Translations under genes and position numbers: made by a program
Shown here: positions 1-9,299 of the stretch, in pieces
Position numbering within the stretch: the first letter of the stretch is position 1
How the letters are laid out: the number at the start of each line of letters is the position of its first letter
Notes under the pieces: generated by a model
Told to the model about the DNA's origin: nothing
The model's input: only the letters and a program-made list of their open reading frames with translations
Database searches by the model: none
Assembly: GCF_027943255.1 (NCBI RefSeq)
Contig: NC_072892.1
Span: 29,783,792 to 29,847,791 of the forward strand
Direction: 5' to 3'
Origin: Anastrepha obliqua
Lineage: Eukaryota > Arthropoda > Insecta > Diptera > Tephritidae
Length of the DNA: 64,000 nt

Positions 1-470
1 GGCATCTTCTCGCGATTCCAGAAGCAGGCCGTTGACAGATGAACTACCACAGATACCTGCAAAATAAATAAACAAACATAGCCCAATGTCAACAAATCCA
101 GAACTGACGAGTAGTTAAGAAAGCCATGAACAGACATATTCAGAATTACGTCAGCAATAACCGGCCACTGGCCTTTGGGAGACCATGCTAGGAAGATGGG
201 GTGGCCGTACAGCAATAGATGTAGAGGCTGCAATCAAGAAGAATCAGGAAACAGTATTTCACTATCTCTGTGAGTGCTCAAGGCTGGGTGCTCTACGACA
301 TAGAATGCTGGGGGAATTCTCGCTGGTTAACTTGAAAGAAATTGCAGAGAAGGAAATAGACGACATAGGCAGATTCATAGTCAAATCAAGATGGTTTGCC
401 TAATAAAAAATTGTGGTTCTATAAGTGGTGCATCAAAATGGCATCTTTTGTGCTTATTAGGGCTGGCCTG
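1..470 (+). mobile_element. 3' end of a non-LTR retrotransposon (RNase H-type LINE C-terminus)
   Basis: Only the extreme C-terminus of the polyprotein is left. A zinc-knuckle signature can be read at about 225-330: CRGC in one frame, then ETVFHYLCECSRLG in the next, so a frameshift splits the knuckle. The peptide ends at a stop near 403. The following non-coding stretch (GTGGTGCATCAAAATGGC) resembles a LINE 3' UTR. The same knuckle type (two CxxC-like pairs, an ET.FH.LCECP core, a short tail) occurs in the LINE ends at 6361-6600, 13.4 kb and 44.7 kb. Family knowledge: this follows the RNase H domain in LOA/R1/I-like elements. The 5' boundary lies outside the window or is too decayed to place. 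Confidence 0.6.
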
Positions 471-719
471 TGTCACTCAAACAACACCTCCACCACCACG
501 ACTGAGCAAATAGAGAAGTTGGTACCCGCAATGTCAAACAAACTGTGTGAAGTTCTAAAACATCGTGGCTATCCAACAACATATTTTAAATTTTCGCTTT
601 CGCATATTATTTATAAATCTTTCTCCATATATTTGAAGATTGAACGCATACTTTTTGGTTGCTTCATTTACACGTTGCTGCAATTACTTACCGTTATGCA
701 CATATTTCTAAAATGAAAA

Positions 720-868
720 AGCTTCTCGTAAGAAATCATCTGTCGTTCGGTGTCGGCATAAACCTGTAGGTGCCTCCATTTGTGGAATATGTATCATCAA
801 GCCACACACCATATTGGAGGAGGGGCTCGGCCAAGCTTCTGACAACAGATGTATGCCCTAATTATACA
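720..868 (+). mobile_element. SINE 3' half (tRNA-derived SINE family), truncated
   Basis: The segment matches the 3' half of the full-length SINE at 50826-51170: a 'CTCGTAAGAAATCAT' start, 'GTTCGGTGTCGGC', 'TGTAGGTGCCTCCATTTGTGG', then 'GGAGGAGGGGCTCGGCC' and a degraded 'CCTAATTAT' end. The tRNA-like head is absent, so this is a 5'-truncated or decayed copy. It is non-coding and shows no promoter boxes. Confidence 0.7.
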
Positions 869-1199
869 TACGCACACATCCATATATTTTGTATATGGAC
901 ATTTTTTGTGCCTACATCCACATATTTCTATTAGATCGTATTAAATTTCTAAAATATAAGCCCACAAACTTAAGCACAAGTTAGATATACCTACATGCAC
1001 ACATACTCGTACATAGTCAGGCAAAATGTTCAATGTTACAAAAAAAACTATAAGCGAATGTTATCGGTGAAATTGTCCCGTTTCTGATCTCCAAGTTGCA
1101 CGCTTGGTTGATTATTTAGATTTCTGCTCGTTTAACATACACTCTATCAAAAAAGTAACGGGAATTCACCATTCAGATTGTCAAATTTCCGAAAAAATA

Positions 1200-1358
1200 A
1201 AAAAAAATGTTCATAGAAAAAGTTCTACAAATGAAAACCATTTGCCATTCGGAGTCGGCTTAGAACTGTATGACTCCCCGTTTGTGAAACAAAGTCAAGA
1301 TGCACACAAATAGGAGGAGAACCTCGGTCACATGCCTAACAGAAATGGTACGCGCCAA
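1200..1358 (+). mobile_element. SINE 3' half, truncated
   Basis: This is a second 5'-truncated copy of the SINE seen at 720-868 and 50826-51170. It carries 'CATTCGGAGTCGGC', 'CAAGATGCACACAAATAG', 'GGAGGAGAACCTCGGTC' and ends in 'ACGCGCCAATTATTA', the diagnostic SINE 3' end. It is in the same orientation as the 720 copy, with about 330 bp between them. Confidence 0.75.
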
Positions 1359-1379
1359 TTATTACTATTTTTTGATGTT

Positions 1380-3535
1380 TTTGCGTTTGATAGAAAAAAT
1401 TCATCATGAAATGCCAAATCATGGAATCCTCAATAACTACCGTAGTTGATGTGGCCACGGCAAACTTTTTCTTTTTCCAAAACCAAATTACAACTTCGAG
1501 GCACCCCTTTTCATACGATAGATGACCACACTGGCGATCATATGCATATTAATAGAAATATCATGGCAAGAATTGTTGTCGATTGCGTCGGGGTAAAGGG
1601 CCCTACTTTGAAGACAATCAAATAAATTCGAATAATAACAAACTTTTTAAGTCTTATGCGCCTATTCCCAATACTTTTTTGACAGAATGTATATAGTCGC
1701 GACATCCGTTCTATTCTTTGATTATACGACTGTGACGGGCGAGTTGGCAGCGAGCCACCTGTAAGTAGTGAATGGGTATTTGTTGAGCAGCGATCGCGTT
1801 ATTCCGCGCAATTTATAAATTAAGTCAACAAATGACTTGTAGAATGTAGAACTGCCTATTTGGTATACAAAGTTTTGATACACACACACACTCACAGATA
1901 CATATTTATATGGATGTACTTATTTAGAAATGCATGAGTGGCCCACATGACTACAATAATAGCAAAAACATCAACAACATTGATGTCAACAGTAGCACAT
2001 GATAATCAAGTGTAATTTATTTCAAAGCGAGATCAGCCATGTATCTGTTAGATACGAGTACTCAAACGAGAAGCGTAACACCAGCAACTAAAGCATTAAA
2101 ACAATAATAAAAGCACAAGAGCAACACGTAAGTTCCAGATGTACCTACTAATACACCTACTTTGCGAGTATATGAATGAATGTACGAAACTGTACAGTTA
2201 AATTGAACTTAAGCTCCGGCCATGCTGACCAATGACAAATCAGCGAGTGCAGCGGAATGATCCAGAACCAACCAGCGACCGACGTGCCTACGAACACATG
2301 CAAACATTTTTACTTGAAACGTCTACACCAAAGGGTTTATTCTCAATTATTTTGAAGGCGGCGATAGAAGGTCTCATATACCTATGTACGTACTTATGCA
2401 TTAAGGTATATGAGCACGTCAGAGTAAAAGCAAGACTCCGACGATTTGTGAAGAAAACAGCAACTGAAACATTTCGAACGCAAAAGCGAGACAAATGTTT
2501 TTAGCGCCAAATGGAAACAAATAACCTTCGATCAGTATGAGACAACTTTTGTCGCGTTTTACCGTTGATATTAAAAAGTAAAATTTGATAGTTTTAAGGG
2601 ATTACATACAGTTAAAAGGCAGAATTTCCTAGAATTTTTTCTGAACCAACTTTTAAATTTATTGAGCTAAAAATTTGTACACATAGGAGCTACAGCTGAT
2701 CTCCAGAAGCTCCTCTCAAAAAATATGTTTTGCGGTGATCACTATATCTCTAAGCTGGATCCACTGAAATTAAAAAACCAAACAGATTTCGTTAAAGTAA
2801 TGTTAAATCTAGTAATTAATCGAAGGAATAACAAAATACATGTTTTTGACAAAATAGCGGTTTCTAAAAAATGTTTATAAAACGAAATATTTATCGGAGA
2901 GAAAAAATCTTCGATTAGTTACTAAAAAATATATTTAAGAAGCTCGTGTTAAAATTTGAGACTAATCGCTTTAGCCGTTTTCGAGTAATGTTGGTCACCG
3001 ACTTTGAAAACACCATTTTGAGAAAAACGCGCTTGAAGTTTGAAAAGCACTTTACATAGCCTTTTCAAATCTGCGTGTAACTTCTGTGTGTATTCTTATA
3101 TATATAATATGTATATACATTAAGAAAAAAAAATCGATTAGTTCCGCCCGTCCATTTGCCCATGCAGGGCATGAATGTAGTAAAAATTGGAATATCTCTA
3201 CTTCTTTTTCTTTATTTGCCAATTCGATCTCGAATATAGGTGATCACATAACATATTATCCCTGATATTTACTAATTCTTAAATATAAATTGTACATAAA
3301 ACATAATTGCAAACATATTATTAATACAAAAACTAAAGGCAAAGAAATTTTAAAAATGAAAATTGTTTCCTACCAATACCTCGTCTTCCTTCCATTTTTC
3401 CTTGGATATTTAGTTGGACCAACTCGTATTTCGTGTCTTCCTTATCTTTATGGTTGCTAACAGCTCTTGATTACAATTCATTCTCTGTACAGGGTCCGGC
3501 ACTCGAAGTCTAACCAGTTAAAAAGGCCATAAGTT
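1380..3535. other. Unannotated AT-rich stretch
   Basis: No gene or recognisable element was found. The 90-residue frame at 2232-2504 has no family signature and is overlapped by an open antisense frame. Between 2600 and 3060 the sequence has the 'CCGTTTTCGAGTAATG...AAAACGCGCTTGAAG' flavour often seen inside insect MITEs, but I could not find matching terminal repeats. Confidence 0.4.
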
Positions 3536-4640
3536 TAGTTTGGAAAATTACTTTTATTCAATTTTTATTTTATTTTTATTCAAAATAATACAAAATTAAG
3601 AATCAATTTACTTTTGCTCGCTATGACCACCTTTTTCCTTAACTATGACCTTTAGATGGTCCAGAAACGAATCGCAAACTACCCGAATGTGACTTGCAGG
3701 TATTTTGGCACACTCGCGGACAATGGCTTTTTTCAGCGCCTCTAGACTAGTGAATCTTTTAGTGCGGAACTTGCTCTCCAAAATGGCCTAAAGAGAATAA
3801 TCCACCGGACTCGCGTCTGGTGAATTTGAGAGTCATTGTGTGGACGTTATGAAGTTCGGAACGTTGTTTTTGAGCCATTCTTGGTTCACTCGAGCCTTGT
3901 GAGACGGAACGTCCATAGTCCGCCACCGAAATGTTTGTCGGCCCACGGCTTCAAAGCAACCTCCAGAATACTTTTCCGATAATATTTCGCATTCACTTTG
4001 ACGCCAAGCTCGATGAAAACGATTGGAGAGCGCCTATCGGCGGTTACAACGGCCCAATCCATCACCTGTGGCGGTTGCTGCTCCTGGTGACCAATCGATG
4101 ACTCAAATTCTCATATGAACGGACGCTTAAATAAACCCTATCGTTTTGGGAGTTTACGAATTGCACAATTTGAGAAATTTTCTCGTCAGAAAACACAATG
4201 TTCGGAAATTGACCGCTTTCGGCTTCGGCCAAGCGAATCAACTCCTTCGCTTTCTCAAGCCTGACTTGTTGCTGCTTTGGTGTGAGATCATGCGCCTTTT
4301 GGATCTTGTAAGGTTTGACTTTCTAATCATTTTTCAATATGCGACGGATGCTACGGTCTACTTTTAGGTGCTCGAGCTTACGAAAATCGCCGGTTGTGAT
4401 TTTCTAGCCAAACATTGCGCTTGAAATCCATTAGTGATTTTTTTTTCGCGTTTACTCTCGGTAAAATGCTTCCACGCGCTTGTAAGCAATACTTTGGGCT
4501 GTCATTTAGTCAACTAACAGACAGCTGATACTCGTGCCCATTTAGATGTTGAAAAGCAGCGGTGAAATGGTATTCCTTTAGTAGTATCACCATCGATGCT
4601 TACATAAGCAGTTTGTTGACGGAATAAACTGCTAATGCAT
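3535..4640 (-). mobile_element. Decayed maT-like (DD37D) Tc1/mariner element
   Basis: On the minus strand a broken transposase can be followed. KPYKIQKAHDLTPKQQQVR (about 4310-4250) leads into FPNIVFSDEKI, the first catalytic Asp block. Next come VNAKYYRKSILEVALKPWAD (about 3990), DVPSHKARVNQEWLKNNVP (second Asp block, about 3900-3850) and SNSPDASPVDYSL (third Asp block, about 3820), and the protein ends KEKGGHSEQK near 3610. There are several in-frame stops and frameshifts, and about 12 bp appear lost just before the second Asp. Allowing for a one-residue loss, the second-to-third Asp spacing is about 37, which points to the maT/DD37D clade (inference). Terminal repeats were not resolved. 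The element abuts the mariner at 4663. Confidence 0.7.
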
Positions 4641-4662
4641 CGGATCTCTGTGTTATCTAATA

Positions 4663-5936
4663 GGACTATAGTTAAGTTCGTGCGGTTTTTTTTCGAAATT
4701 TGAAACTTTATTGACGTAAAATGGTTACAAATTTAATATTCAAAGTATTGTCCATCGCGTACTACTACTTTTTCCCATCTTTCTGGCAATTCACGGATTC
4801 CCTTTGTGAAAAATTCGGTCGGTTTTGCCGCAATCCACGAATCGATCCATTTTTTGACTTCATCGTAATTACGGAAGTGCTGGTCAGCCAGGCCATGTTG
4901 CATCGATCGGAAGAGATAGTAATCGGATGGCGCAAGGTCTGGACTATACGGCGGGTGGGGTAGGACATCCCATTTGAGCGTTTCTAAGTATGTTTTGACC
5001 ACTTGTGCAACATGTGGCCGAGCATTGTCATGCTGCAAAATAACTTTGTCGTGTCTATCGGCGTATTGCGGCCGTTTTTCTCGCAGTGCTCGGCTCAAAC
5101 GCATCAATTGTCGTCGGTAGACATCCCCCGTAATCGTTTCATTCGGTTTCAGTAGCTCACAACACCCAGCTGGTCCCACCAGATACACAGCATAACCTTC
5201 AGGCCATGAATATTCTGCGCCGACGTCGATGTTGAAGCATGGCCAGGGTATCCATACGTTGCCCGACGTTTTGGATTGTCGTAATGGACCCACTTTTCAT
5301 CGCCAGTCACAATTCGATGCAAAAAACCCTTTCTTTTGTGCCGTTGAAGCAGTTGTTCGCATGCCCTAAAACGGCGTTCAACGTCTCTTGGCTTTAATTC
5401 ATACGGCACCCAATGGCCTACCTTTCGGATCATTCCCATGGCTTTTAAACGTTTGGAAATGGTTGATTGATCAACTCCCAAAGTTTTTGCAACCTCTTCT
5501 TGCGTTTGAGCCGGATCTTGATCGAGCAATTCCTCCAATTCGGTATCCATGAACTTTGGCGGCGCACCCTCGCGTTCTTCGTCTTCCAAGCCAAAATCAC
5601 CACTTTTAAAGCGTGCAAACCACTTCTGGCACGTTCGCTCAGCTAGAGCATGCTCACCATAAACTTCCACCAAGATACGATGACTTTCGGCTGCTTTTTT
5701 CTTCATATTAAAATAATGAAGAAGAATTCCCCGCAAAAACACATTATTTGGCACGAAATTCGACATTTTCAAGTGTGGTAAAAATATTGTTGTTTACGCT
5801 TCAAATAAAAAACTTATACTGACGTTTGTGCCTTACGACAGTAGCTCTCCAATGAATGTTTGGAAATGTGGATCGGTGGAATAATAATCAAGTTACGCCA
5901 TCTGTTGTAAAACCGCAAGGAACTTATTCATAGTCC
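4663..5936 (-). mobile_element. Nearly intact mariner element (DD34D), 1.27 kb
   Basis: This is a complete element. It has imperfect terminal inverted repeats of about 28 bp: GGACTATAGTTAAGTTCGTG at 4663 and the inverse GGACTATGAATAAGTTCCTT ending at 5936. TA dinucleotides at 4661-4662 and 5937-5938 are the expected target duplication. The transposase fills the interior on the minus strand. At 1274 bp the length is typical of mariner. TIR similarity is high for this window, suggesting one of the younger DNA transposons here. A relative with a related TIR lies at 60655-61121. Confidence 0.92.
4733..5772 (-). pseudogene. mariner transposase, single frameshift
   Basis: The protein starts with MKMSNFVPNN (a nearby alternative start is MSNFVPNN) and ends DGQYFEY. 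Order on the minus strand: an N-terminal double helix-turn-helix region (TCQKWFARFKSGDFGLEDEE; VDQSTISKRLKAMG), the WVPYEL linker, then the catalytic core. The three Asp sites are present: TGDEKWV, LQHDNARPH and PYSPDLAPSDYYLF, with 34 residues between the second and third, the DD34D mariner signature. Similarity to the mauritiana-type (Mos1-like) layout is family knowledge. The reading frame breaks once, at about 5156-5162, just after CIWWDQLGVV, where a few bases seem to be missing; both frames are otherwise open. The copy should therefore be inactive unless the break is an assembly error. Confidence 0.9.
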
Positions 5937-5939
5937 TAT

Positions 5940-6360
5940 TATTCCCATAGATTAAAGCATTTCTATCAGCCTACCATGTTTAATGCTGTCAAAAGCTTTC
6001 TCACAATCGATGAAGCAGCAGAAGACATATTTTTGTAAGTCCTTGCAGTTCTGAACTAAAACCTAAATGCATAGTAAGGCCTCGCGTGTTCCCAGTCCAT
6101 CTCTAAAACCGAATTGGGAGTTTCCCATCGCTTCTTCGCATTTTTTGATTATTCTTCGATGAATAAATTTTAATGGATGCGACATTAGACCTATCGTTAA
6201 TTAACTTTAATACTTCAGACTGAACCTCATCCGGGCTTTGTTATTTTGTATTGATTGCGTAGCCTTTTCAATTTCATTTTTAGTTATAGTCAAGCCAGTA
6301 GGCGTTTCAGGGAACTGAAAATCGTAATTTGTTCTGGTATTGTCTGGAAATACATTTTCA
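5940..6360 (-). mobile_element. Non-LTR reverse-transcriptase fragment (fingers/palm)
   Basis: Minus-strand translation gives the N-terminal RT block: ENVFPDNTRTNYDFQFPETP, then TGLTITKNEIEKAIQSIQNNKAPDEV, then NSQFGFRDGLGTREALLC and CFIDCEKAFDSIKHG. Several stops and shifts interrupt it. KAPDEV is a worn KAPG-D-x motif and CEKAFDSI contains the first palm Asp region. This is the upstream part of an RT, yet it lies 3' of an RT C-terminus (6600-7135) on the same strand, so the locus is rearranged. Confidence 0.7.
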
Positions 6361-6603
6361 TTATATGCCTTCCTCGAGACTCTCGAACAGCGGTTTGCCC
6401 AGTGTTAACATTCTGTCCTTCGATAGGGCTGGGCATTCACAGAGGAAGTGGAAGATTGTTTCCTTTTTCTCTGGTTGTTTACAACTGTGACAGTATGTGT
6501 TGTGAAGGATACCCATTTTGGCTGCTTGTTCCCCCACAGACCAAAGGCCAGTTATGACTGCCGTTAGTCTCCAGGCGTCCCGTCGTTTCATGTTTAACAA
6601 TAT
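6361..6603 (-). mobile_element. LINE C-terminal zinc-knuckle fragment
   Basis: The minus frame reads MKRRDAWRLTAVITG then CHSCKQPEKKETIFHFLCECPALSKDRMLTLGKPLFESLEEG. The CxxC...HxxC-type knuckle after a 'TxxxTGHxPxGxHA'-like stretch is the usual end of RNase H-bearing LINE polyproteins. It probably belonged to the same element as the RNase H fragment at 7130-7460. The RT fragment at 6600-7135 lies between them. Confidence 0.75.
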
Positions 6604-7135
6604 TTTCGATTGTTTGAAGTTGTAGGTGGACCATAACGTTCTGCTGATTTTGCATTTCGTCTGGTCTCTCCATCTACAATCCGCGATTCAGGGTGAGCTT
6701 TACCTTCATCCACAATCCTCTTCCAATCTGCACGATTCATAGCAACAGATCTCCAGCTCCTATCTCGTAGCTTTCTCAGGTCAGCTAGGTTAAGCTTGGA
6801 CGTCCTCGGGCTCGGGTCATTAAACAATTCGTTGATAAAAAAGACTTTTGGGGGCGGCTGTCTTCCATGCGCCCAGTGTGCCCTAACCATCGAAGCCTTT
6901 GGGATTTAATGTATTTCACGACGTCTTCTCCCTGGCATAAATTTAGCAACTCATCGTTGTAGCGTATTCGGTACGTTCCATCGTTGCAGCGTAAGGGGCC
7001 AAACACCCTTCGGAGTACTTTTCGTTCGAAAACTCTTAAGCTACTTTCGTCTTTGCTTGTCAATGTCCAGCACTCGCAGCCGTAGGACAGCATCGATTCG
7101 AAGGTATTTTGGGGAAATTGTATTCTTGACTGCAC
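6600..7135 (-). mobile_element. Non-LTR RT C-terminal domain fragment
   Basis: The minus strand encodes SMLSYGCECWTLTSKDESSL, RVFERKVLRRVFGPL, QRLRWLGHTGRMEDS, RARGRPSLT, then NLADLRKLRDRSWRSVAMNR ADWKRIVDEGKAHP. This is the standard post-RT region of Jockey/CR1/RTE-like elements (YGCExW, ERKxLRRIxGP, RxRWLGH, GRP motifs). A frame change at about 6790-6890 breaks it. It sits between two pieces of an RNase H-type LINE. Confidence 0.78.
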
Positions 7136-7465
7136 CTAATGGTGTGAATACCGATTCTGAAAGAGCATTATTCATGGCAGATCCCCCTCTTGCCAATTCA
7201 TCTGCCTTTTCGTTACCTTCAATATTCCGATGTCCCGGGTCTCAGATGAAGGTAGCTTTATGGTTTTCACTCAAGGCGGAAAGGCTATTCCTACTTTGTT
7301 CGATCAGCAAAGAGGTTTTTGTATCCGAAAGAATAGCGATATTGCCCTTAAAAGAGAAATCTGCAATTAGTGGCCTACAAGCTTCCCAATTGCCAGTACT
7401 TCCGCCTGGAAGACACTGCAGGCATTGGGGAGACGCACAGATTTTTCAATTTTAAGTCTATGAGA
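7130..7465 (-). mobile_element. LINE RNase H domain fragment
   Basis: The minus strand reads KIEKSVRLPNACSVFQAEV (the Glu site of RNase H), then SFKGNIAILSDTKTS (catalytic Asp), SENHKATFI, DPGHRNIEGNEKADELARGG (final Asp in KADELA), matching the E-D-D part of the RNase H fold. One stop replaces the usual Trp before DPGHRN. The upstream Asp block is missing or unreadable. The fragment is truncated at both ends. Confidence 0.75.
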
Positions 7466-7469
7466 GTTA

Positions 7470-7895
7470 CTTAAGTGAGTAGAGGTTTGATTACGCACAT
7501 CTTCGCATAAATTTTAAACAGAAAAAAATCCATTGACTGCAGTTTGCATGAATCTGATTGCACGGAAATTAGTAGTCCGTTGAATTTACATTTTGCTGAA
7601 AGTTTTGTTTGGTGACTTTTCAAATACAATAATAACAAATAAATACCAAAAGCAATTTTTTTCTCGTTTGCATTAAAATCATGTTATTATATCAATCAAT
7701 AGAATAAAATTGTAAGCTCAATATGATTATTTTAATATATTAAGAAATATGTATTACTAAAGCATAATCGACCTTAACTTTTCTAAAGTTGTGCGAAGTA
7801 TGCATAAACGAACCTTAAGACTTGCCAACTCTTCTTCGTTGAGATGTCAAAGAAAGTTTTTGGAAGCAATAATATCCTAATAATATCCCGCTAAG
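7470..7895. other. Unannotated AT-rich spacer
   Basis: AT-rich sequence between the LINE mosaic and the Tc1-like element. No coding signature or terminal repeat was seen. Confidence 0.4.
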
Positions 7896-7899
7896 CATA

Positions 7900-9295
7900 C
7901 TGTGAGCGTCAAAATAAAGTGTATAGAGATATATTTTACAAAAATGATATCGATTTAGTATTTTGTTGATTTCCCTTTTGCTTTGATAACGGAAGACAGT
8001 CTTCGGGGCATCGACTCAACTAGTTATTTTGTCACGTCAGATGAAATTTTATCAATAGGGTTTAAGTCCGGTGACTGTGGGGTTTAAGTCCGGTGACTGT
8101 GGAGGATGATCCAATGTCTTAGGAGTACGATAAAGCAGCCATTCTTTTACTATTTTTGTTGTGTGCTTGGGATCATTATCTTGTTGAAAAATCCAAGATC
8201 CCTACAAGTCTAATTTCTGCACACTGGTTAGTAAATTATTTTGTATATTAATATATTCAGATAATCTGTTTTGTTCATGGTACTTTCAATAAAAACCAAA
8301 TTGCCAACTCTGCTTGCCGCCATATATCCCCACACCATCACCGAACCCCCACCGTGCTTAACTGTGGTTATCAAATTTTGGTCGGCATACTCTTTATTTT
8401 TGATTCTCCAGACTTTAACCGGGGTTTTCTACCCAAATACCTCGAACTTACTTTCATCGCTAAACAGGACATTATTCCAGAAAGAAACATCCCGATTTTC
8501 GTATTTTTTTGCATAATCATTTTTTTGCATGATTAACTGGCGATATTAGCGGCTTTTTTCGTGGGAGACGACCATGTAACGCATTTACGTGCAACGCTCG
8601 ACGTATTGTACTGGCACTTACGCTAGTATCTGATGCAGTTGAAACTTCTTGTGATATTTCGACCGCACTTTTAAAGGGATTTTTCTTCACATCACGCACT
8701 ATAGACCTTACATCAGACTCATTTAAAATTTTTGGACGGCCTGCACCTGGGCGATTTTCTACTTTGCCGAACTTTTTGTATTTGTCAACTATTTTTTTCT
8801 TTTGCCAATATAGTCAATTTCACGAAAGGTTTTACCTTCATTGCGAAGCTTTAGTACCAGTTCTCTAACATCAGTCGAAGTTTGTTTACCCATTATTTAA
8901 AAAAAATAAATAATAGAATTAAATTTTTTGTAGACAAAAACTTTTCACTCTGCCGATCGCAACCAATTAAAATACAATATGAAAATGTTTCAATGCATCG
9001 AAATGGAAGTAAACAACCAAATATAACGGTATTTTTTACCGTACAACATCGCTAAAATGCTACTGATGTACGCTGTACACTTTATTTTGACGCGTAAAAT
9101 ATGCACTACATTTTTTTTTGTCTTACAACTTTTGTTGTAATATATTTTTTTTGTTTTTTTCTAGTAATTAGTAGAGAATCAAATACTAATTTAAAAAACA
9201 TGAAATTAAAATATTATATTGTTTTGTTATAAAAGACTGAAATGAAATCTATATTATAACAAAATGCTTTGTACACTTTATTTTGACGCTCACAC
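7900..9295 (-). mobile_element. Tc1-like element with complete TIRs
   Basis: The terminal repeats match: 'TGTGAGCGTCAAAATAAAGT' at 7901-7920 and its inverse at 9275-9294, flanked by TA (7898-7899, 9296-9297). The minus-strand transposase begins MGKQTSTDVRELVLKLRNEG (from about 8893), continues with NPFKSAVEISQEVSTASDTS and STIRRALHVNALHGRLPRKK (DNA-binding region). It then has [20 protein letters not shown] (second catalytic Asp, about 8190), PPQSPDLNP and MPRRLSSVIKAKG. Multiple stops and frameshifts make it a relic. The residue 34 after the second Asp is Asp (PID) where Tc1 proteins usually have Glu. A 22 bp tandem duplication (8058-8102) repeats the QSPDLNP codons. Confidence 0.88.
9071..9093. 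repeat. Internal copy of the Tc1-like TIR core
   Basis: 'TGTACACTTTATTTTGACGC' repeats the terminal sequence at 9270-9290 in the same orientation, about 200 bp inside the right end. It resembles the inner transposase-binding site of IR/DR-type Tc1 elements (family knowledge). No matching inner copy was found at the left end. Confidence 0.7.
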
Positions 9296-9299
9296 TATA

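Noticed and set aside
7057..7455. 132-residue plus-strand frame
   Set aside because: It is antisense to the LINE RNase H fragment and the RT C-terminus.
8271..8536. Plus-strand frames of 60-81 residues
   Set aside because: Antisense shadows of the Tc1-like transposase.
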